Source of the DNA: Azolla pinnata
Lineage: Eukaryota; Streptophyta; Polypodiopsida; Salviniales; Salviniaceae
DNA length: 26,011 nucleotides
NCBI GenBank assembly: GCA_037176905.1
Contig: JBBBWG010000360.1
Coordinates: 12,007 to 38,017 of the forward strand
Direction: 5' to 3'
The translations under genes and the position numbers were made by a program. This document shows, piece after piece, positions 20,696 through 26,011 of this stretch. A model generated the notes under the pieces. The model saw only the letters and a list, made by a program, of their open reading frames with translations, did not search any database and had not been told where the DNA came from. Each line of letters starts with the position of its first letter. Position 1 is the first letter of the stretch.

Positions 20696-23025
20696 GGTTT
20701 ATACATTGCTTCATAGAATGGCATGTAATGTTTGAATCCTGCCCTCCACAAATATGTTTTCTGTTGCCCTCCATGAGTATATTCAGACTACAGGATGGTG
20801 TAAGAGCAAAACCCCCGCTGTCTGGGTTGTTACAATGGTAACAACTTTTTTGGCCAGGCAAACCCTCTAGATGCTGCAATACTGAGTGATATATCTGACA
20901 ACTCCGCCATGTTAACGGTGGCCATAGAACTTAAAATGGCCACTGTATCTCTTGCTGATGTATCTCTTGCTGTCCTCCATGGAGACTGCCGAGCAAGAAC
21001 CCATTTTTTGCGAAAATCCCAATTGTATAGTATTCCCCAACAAACCTTATATGCTGGATCGGATGGCAAAACTCTGTCTCCTTGAACAAGAAAAAGCATT
21101 CGGATAGGATGATGGTAAAGCAACTTCAATTAACAATGGCCAATGTCAAGACTTATAAACCCAAATTTTCTTAGCAATTAGGTATGCAATTTTTAAATAA
21201 GGGATCAGGTCTTTCTTTTGCCTTTTTCTCTCAGTGGGGAGGATTAATCGATGCATTGAAGTGAACATTGGAAGATGTTAAATTCTTTGAAATTTGAATA
21301 GTATATTGGAAATACCAACTATGAATTTTAGGCCTGACATAGTGTAAAAATGCCATAACCTTATCCAACCACATCATGTCTTGATTGAGTCTGTGTCATA
21401 TACAAGAAAAGTTACGAAGTTGAGCTTGAAGCTGTACTAGGGATCAAACCCCTAGCATTTCAATATTGTAATTCATCTGGGGGATGGCTGGTGCAAAGTA
21501 CTAACGAACTAGCATTCTGCATGTTAGATCGAGAACCAGGAAGGCCTGATCAACTTTGAGGAGATCTTGCGCGAAACCGATTGCATCATGGTTGCTCGGG
21601 GCGATCTTGGAATGGAGATACCCATCGAGAAGATCTTCCTTGCTCAAAAGATGATGATTTATATGTGTAATGATGCTGGCAAGCCTGTCATTACGGCGAC
21701 CCAGATGCTGGAATCGATGATCAAGTCACGAAGACCATCAAGGTCAATATCATCTTCAATTCATGTCTGCGTTTTCATATACTTGGGCTGGATTCCACAA
21801 TATGTAAACAATAGTGCACACCAAATGTTTTGGGCGTTGATGCCCACAAAAAGAACCTCTATATGTAGATCTTTCATGAATAAGAGATGTGACACCTTTT
21901 TTCGCAGTCAGCCTGTGGATAGCCTGATCTTCAAATGACACGTTTAAGAAATGCAAGTAAAATATATAGGAACCCAAGTCGAAAGCAGCCCATTTTTGTG
22001 GGAACTTGCGGTGTATGGTTACAAATTGATGACCGCATCTTGTAAATGATTGTATCATAACACGGCCAGATAGAACCATGTAAGCCAACAAAAGCGTCAA
22101 GGGATACATGGATGGTTATGCTATATGAGAATATATGCAGGGCAGAAGCGACTGATGTAGCGAATGCGGTTTTGGATGGGACAGACGCAGTGATGCTGAG
22201 CGGTGAGACTGCAGCTGGTGCTTTTCCGGAGGAGGCAGTCAAGGTGATGGCACAGTTGTGCGTGGAGGCCGAATCATCGCTCGATCACTGTAGGGTCTTC
22301 AAGCACCGGATGAGATCGATAAAAGCACGGCCCCTGAGCCCATTGGAAAGCTTAGCATCTTCTGCAGTAAGGGCCGCATGGACAGTGGGGGCATCGTTGA
22401 TCCTGGTACTCACACACACAGGTACATCACTGGTACCCATTTGCTATATTTATACCCTTGGGACATTGATCCATTTGGGGCTCTCTTTCTCTCTCTTATA
22501 TCTATCTATCTATCTATCTATATGTCTATATATATATATATATATAGCCCTGGATATCAGTCCTCAGCATGTAGAAAGCATTGAGAATGTATAACCCCTT
22601 GTGATGCCATTTATGGACAGTATTGTTGTTACAATGGCTGGAATGATCTCATTACCATGGCTTACATATTCTGTGTTATGCTAGGGGACACTGCCAAGTT
22701 GGTGGCGAAATATCGCCCCCCTGTACCTATCGTGTCGGTTGTTGTCCCTATCATCAGGACTAACCACCTGACATGGTCCTTTGTCGAGGAATGCCCATAC
22801 CATCATGCCCTCATCCGCCGCGGGCTGATCCCGCTCTTGGCAGATGCATCCACCCAAGGAAAGGATAACGATACTTCCGACGAGGTCGTCCATTCAGCCA
22901 TTGCCCAAATCCTGGAGCAAGGCCTTTGCAAGCGTGGGGATGCCATTGTGGCCCTTCATCGTGTTGGAGCGAGCTCAGTCATCAAGATCATGAACATCAA
23001 GAAGCTGCCCAACTCAACCAACTAA
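18700..23025 (+). CDS. Pyruvate kinase, cytosolic type
   Basis: Five exons (18700-18996, 20200-20661, 21528-21742, 22141-22421, 22685-23025) give 531 residues. It converts phosphoenolpyruvate and ADP to pyruvate and ATP, the last step of glycolysis. Motifs in order: [41 protein letters not shown] (spanning the exon 1-2 junction), [22 protein letters not shown] (spanning exon 2-3; catalytic Lys 253 and metal-binding Glu 255), [11 protein letters not shown] (metal ligand Asp 279), [51 protein letters not shown] and [18 protein letters not shown]. The Glu-Asp spacing of 24 matches rabbit muscle enzyme. There is no N-terminal transit peptide, only a charged 30-residue leader, so it acts in the cytosol; its motifs match the standard plant cytosolic isoforms rather than the divergent At2g36580 class. 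Confidence 0.95.
18997..20199 (+). other. Intron 1 of pyruvate kinase, TGCAT-rich
   Basis: This is a 1203-base intron. From about 19030 to 19590 it is built from TGCAT, TACAT and GCGTA words, with a 43-base direct duplication starting CCTCGTTTGCCTGCGTACAG at 19281 and 19324. Open frames there are Cys/His/Tyr-rich artefacts of the composition. The rest (19600-20199) shows nothing recognisable. Confidence 0.8.
20662..21527 (+). other. Intron 2 of pyruvate kinase
   Basis: This 866-base intron starts with a (CT)n run at about 20668-20695. A 99-codon minus-strand open frame at 20830-21129 has a fairly protein-like composition, but I do not recognise it; it may be a relic of a mobile element. A perfect 8-base inverted pair (GTTGTTAC / GTAACAAC) occurs near 20826. 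Nothing else is evident. Confidence 0.65.
22499..22546. repeat. (TCTA)n-(TA)n microsatellite in pyruvate kinase intron 4
   Basis: Five TCTA units are followed by TATGTC and about ten TA units, inside the 263-base intron at 22422-22684. Confidence 0.9.
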
Positions 23026-23045
23026 ACGCACACTCCAAACAGGTC

Positions 23046-23760
23046 AACTCTGATACCAGAATTTCAACTGTCGATATGCTGCGGTGTAATTGCAGCCCAC
23101 AAGGGATTTGTCGGGGGATCGTCCAGGTACATTTATTTTCTGGAACCTCTGAAAATCTTCTGGTTCTGAATATTGCTGCTAACAAAAGGCTGTGTAAATC
23201 ATTGTACATAAAACTTCTGTAGGTATATACCTTACACAGATGTTGTATGCATAATTTTCAAACAGGGTTAAAGTGCCTAACTCATTGGCATGTCGAAATG
23301 TTTTGAATTCTGATGCTAAAATTTCAAGCTGTCTATATCTACTGTAAGGGCTCATCCTGATACATTTCTGGGACATCCTAAAATCTTCTGAGACTGAATG
23401 TAGCTGCCGACAAAAGGCTGTGTTAATGATTGTGCATCAAATTGCTGTGTGTATACCTTAAGACAAATGACGTATGCTTACTTACCAGTCTTTACTCAAG
23501 GTTTCATTCAGTCAGTCAATCCAAATTTTTGGGAACTTTGAATTGTCTTGATACATTTTCTGGGACATCCTAAAATCTTCTGATTCTGAATGCTGCTGCC
23601 GACAAAAAGGCTGTGTAAATGGTTGTGGCATCAAACTGCTGTGTGTATAACTTGCACAATTGATATATGCTTAATTACCACTCTTAACTAAAGGCTTCAT
23701 TCAGTCAGTCAAATCTAAATTTTGCTGGAGACTAGAAACTTTGAATTGGATTTCCTCAAT
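23046..23760. repeat. Three-unit long repeat in the pyruvate kinase 3' flank
   Basis: A block containing TACATTT-CTGG, TAAAATCTTCTG, CTGCTGCCGACAAAAGGCTG and TGCTGTGTGTATA occurs three times, with TACATTT at 23128, 23361 and 23552 (spacings 233 and 191). A leading part, CTGATRCYARAATTTCAA, is present before the first two units only. The first unit is the most diverged; the second and third also share TTCATTCAGTCAGTCAA. It begins about 20 bases after the stop codon. Confidence 0.85.
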
Positions 23761-25730
23761 ACTGGTACTAATACTCGCTGGAATTATTGTACAAATATAT
23801 GGTTTGGATGGGTATGTATGAGGCGTAATGATTCATCATGATGCTCAGAAAGCCACAGGACCACTGTTTTGGACCTCTGTCAGAAAGGATGTGTAGCTTT
23901 TGTTGAAAAAAAAAGAGAGAAAAAGTCAAGCCTGTGTATCAGCAACCATAGATGCTCATGGACATAGTCAATGACGAATCGATGAATTTGTTTCTCCGAT
24001 ACGTATCAACATAGTCGATGAATTGTTGTATCAAGCTATCAACATGGGCGATGAATTCTTTTCCTTTCGTTTAGAAGAATTGACTTTATATTTCTTTAAA
24101 ATGTAAACATCTCATGAAATCTACCATTCTTCTCGTCTAAAAACATGCATTTGGTGGTTTTTATCAAAATCTCGAATGCTTTGAATCATTCTCGATTTGC
24201 GATCGGAGCTTGCAAAAAGTATGATTGTTTCTGCTTCTCCATCGACGGGTTGACTAGAAGACTAGATTAATGTGGTAAAAGAGCTAAGGATTCACTGATT
24301 CCCTGGTGGATGGGAATTGGGGTGGGTTAGTTGAGCCTTTTGCTGTTTGGCTAGTGGTTGATGAGCTGATCGATCGATCGATCGATCAATCACAAGCCGG
24401 AAAAAGGCGAGAAGGAAATTAGATGCATTAGGTTGAAATAGGGACAAAGATCGAACGCGTTGCCGGACATTTCAACCTTTTCTTTTACATCTTCCATCCT
24501 TCCTTTTTTTTTTTACACAAGGGGTTTTCAGAAGATAATCAGGGCTTCTCTCTTTTTTATGGCTCTTATTAGCTCTGTTTTTAAGAAGCAAATTCTTCCC
24601 TTAAATGAAATGGAACTCCTCCCATTTGGTTGTGAAATTGATCACATGAAAAGGAATCTCTACTAGATATAAATATCAACATAAATAGAATATAGACAGG
24701 GAGCATTGTGGATACAACTGCCTCAAATTATTGTTTCATGCCCCAACTTTTCCTTTTTGGAATCACAAATCACCATTTGATGCCTATTTTTCAATAAATC
24801 AAATCATCCAATTAGCTAATTAATTGAACAAACCATGATTAATTTATGTAAAGATGGCACTCCAACCCTAAATCCCAAACCCTAATTCATCTATCTCCTT
24901 TTTGGAGATCAATAAAAAGAAATGGTTTCTTCAAATTGGAGGAAACAAAACAGGAAGAAGAAAAGTTACAATGGACGGCAAAGAAAGCATTCAATGGGTG
25001 ATTACTTTGTAAATTTCTTGAATGTGTGTTTTTTTTATTTCCCTCAAAAATAAATACCACTATGGGAAAATTGCTTTTACTGCTCATTGCCATAAATACC
25101 TTTGGTGCAAAGATCTCAAGAGAAACAAACATAATAACATTGAGAGAGACAGATAGATGATGGGTGGATCAATGGAGAGGTAATTGGGTAGATAGATAAA
25201 ATGGATGGATAGATAGGAAGGTAGGTTTTAGCAGATAGATTTTGATGAGCAAAAACAAGGTGTGAATCGACGGCGAAGATAAAAAAAGCTAAGAAGAAGG
25301 AAGCCGAATTCGACATGCACAGTATCTGCATGCATGCGAGGCGGAACAACGAGAAGAAAGCTTTGGGGGAGCAAGGAGCAGAGTCTGCAGAGAGGCAATA
25401 GGTCTCAATGATGAAGATAACATTGTTGCAGTGTGTGATCATATATATATATATATATGCATTACGTACACGCGTTATGTGATCATTGATCTCGGCTGGA
25501 CAACTCGTCGAAACGGGAAGCTTCCATACATATACACAACATGGTAATCTGTCTTGATTACAATGTTCGGAAGAGGAGCTGCATTCGGAATCGACGATCA
25601 ACAACAGCTTCTTGACTTTGGAGGAGTAGCAACAACAACAGTAGTACCAAGAGCCATTGAATGACCATGATCTACTGGAAAGAGGATATACTCCTTGCGG
25701 AGCATTAAATGGGGGACGGGAGATATTTGT
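23761..25730. other. Intergenic region without a recognised gene
   Basis: This is A/T-rich DNA with no convincing reading frame. Small items: GATCGATCGATCGATCGATC at about 24370, a telomere-like AACCCTAAATCCCAAACCCTAA at about 24864, a degenerate GATAGATGG tract at about 25150-25230, and (AT)n at 25438-25458. Nothing else is supported. Confidence 0.6.
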
Positions 25731-25737
25731 TAGGTAG

Positions 25738-25745
25738 TATAAATA
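25738..25745 (+). promoter_or_regulatory. TATA box of a gene running off the right edge
   Basis: TATAAATA matches the plant TATA consensus and is followed by AGACAG. A C-rich (pyrimidine-patch-like) stretch lies at about 25822-25838. The spacing to an ATG at 25905 is compatible with a start site near 25770 and a leader of about 135 bases. This is inferred from one consensus match only. Confidence 0.4.
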
Positions 25746-25904
25746 GACAGTGAAGACTATTGTTGTTGTTGTGATCTATTGCCAAACAAAGTATAGAAGA
25801 AGGCCCCAACTATCTATATGCACCACCCACCCCCCAGAGTGAGGGAAAGAGTTCATGCACTGCATTATATATATGCTTATAAGAACAAGGTCCCAAAATT
25901 TTCG

Positions 25905-26011
25905 ATGCCGATGAGTAGCAGAAGCAGAAGCGGTAGCAGAAGCGGTAGCAGAAGCAGAAGCAGTAGCAGTAGCAGTAGCAGAAGCAGAAGCAGAAGCAGA
26001 AGCAGAAGCAG
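25905..26011 (+). CDS. Possible N-terminus of an Arg/Ser-rich protein, cut by window edge
   Basis: From the ATG at 25905 the frame reads M-P-M-S-S, then alternating Arg-Ser, Gly-Ser and Ser-Ser to the last base, with no stop. This would look like an SR-type (splicing factor) low-complexity region. The alternative, which I rate more likely, is that AGCAGAAGC is simply another 5'-leader microsatellite of the kind seen before the other genes, with the true start beyond the window. Confidence 0.2.
   Translation, partial: MPMSSRSRSGSRSGSRSRSSSSSSSRSRSRSRSRS
25914..26011. repeat. AGCAGAAGC/AGCGGT hexanucleotide repeat at the right edge
   Basis: AGCAGA, AGCGGT and AGCAGT units alternate to the end of the window, and the tract is still perfect where it is cut. 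It is related to the GAAGC repeat in the COG7 leader. Confidence 0.92.

Overview
This window is nuclear DNA from a land plant. It holds four complete, intron-containing protein genes with GT-AG introns of 59 to about 1480 bases, and every encoded protein has its closest recognisable family in plants. CCCTAAA-type (plant telomere-like) motifs also occur. Simple-sequence and minisatellite DNA is unusually dense (GAA, GAT/GGT, CAT, CAACAG and ATGCATG tracts). That, with moderate intron sizes, makes me lean towards a seed-free plant (fern, lycophyte or bryophyte) rather than a flowering plant. This is an impression, not a demonstration.

Layout. Positions 1-1450 hold no recognised gene: an unidentified stretch, an ATGCATG-rich tract and a CAT repeat. 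1451-4401 (+) is a four-exon gene for an ankyrin-repeat protein with two BTB/POZ domains, of the Arabidopsis At2g04740 type. 4402-5740 is the convergent intergenic region. 5741-11825 (-) is a ten-exon gene for COG7, a subunit of the conserved oligomeric Golgi tethering complex. 11880-13852 is a divergent intergenic region made almost wholly of tandem repeats. 13853-17575 (+) is a six-exon 4-coumarate:CoA ligase-like acyl-activating enzyme ending in the peroxisomal signal SKL. 17576-18699 is A-rich intergenic DNA ending in a CAACAG repeat. 18700-23025 (+) is a five-exon cytosolic pyruvate kinase. 23026-26011 carries a three-unit repeat next to the pyruvate kinase gene, then mostly featureless DNA, then a TATA box and a short Arg-Ser open frame cut by the window edge.

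The four genes are housekeeping or metabolic and show no sign of forming one pathway or cluster. They cover a BTB adaptor protein, Golgi retrograde transport, peroxisomal acyl-CoA formation and glycolysis. I found no mobile-element protein, RNA gene, CRISPR array or defence-type system.

The most unusual features are structural. One is a 160-base duplication with an inverted middle copy beside COG7 exon 6, which copies the splice acceptor. Another is a microsatellite directly before the start codon of all four genes, one of which has also spread a Glu run into the CoA ligase. The others are several minisatellites inside introns. Exon boundaries were set by hand from reading frame, splice consensus and remembered family alignments. 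All are phase-consistent, but none has been tested against transcripts.
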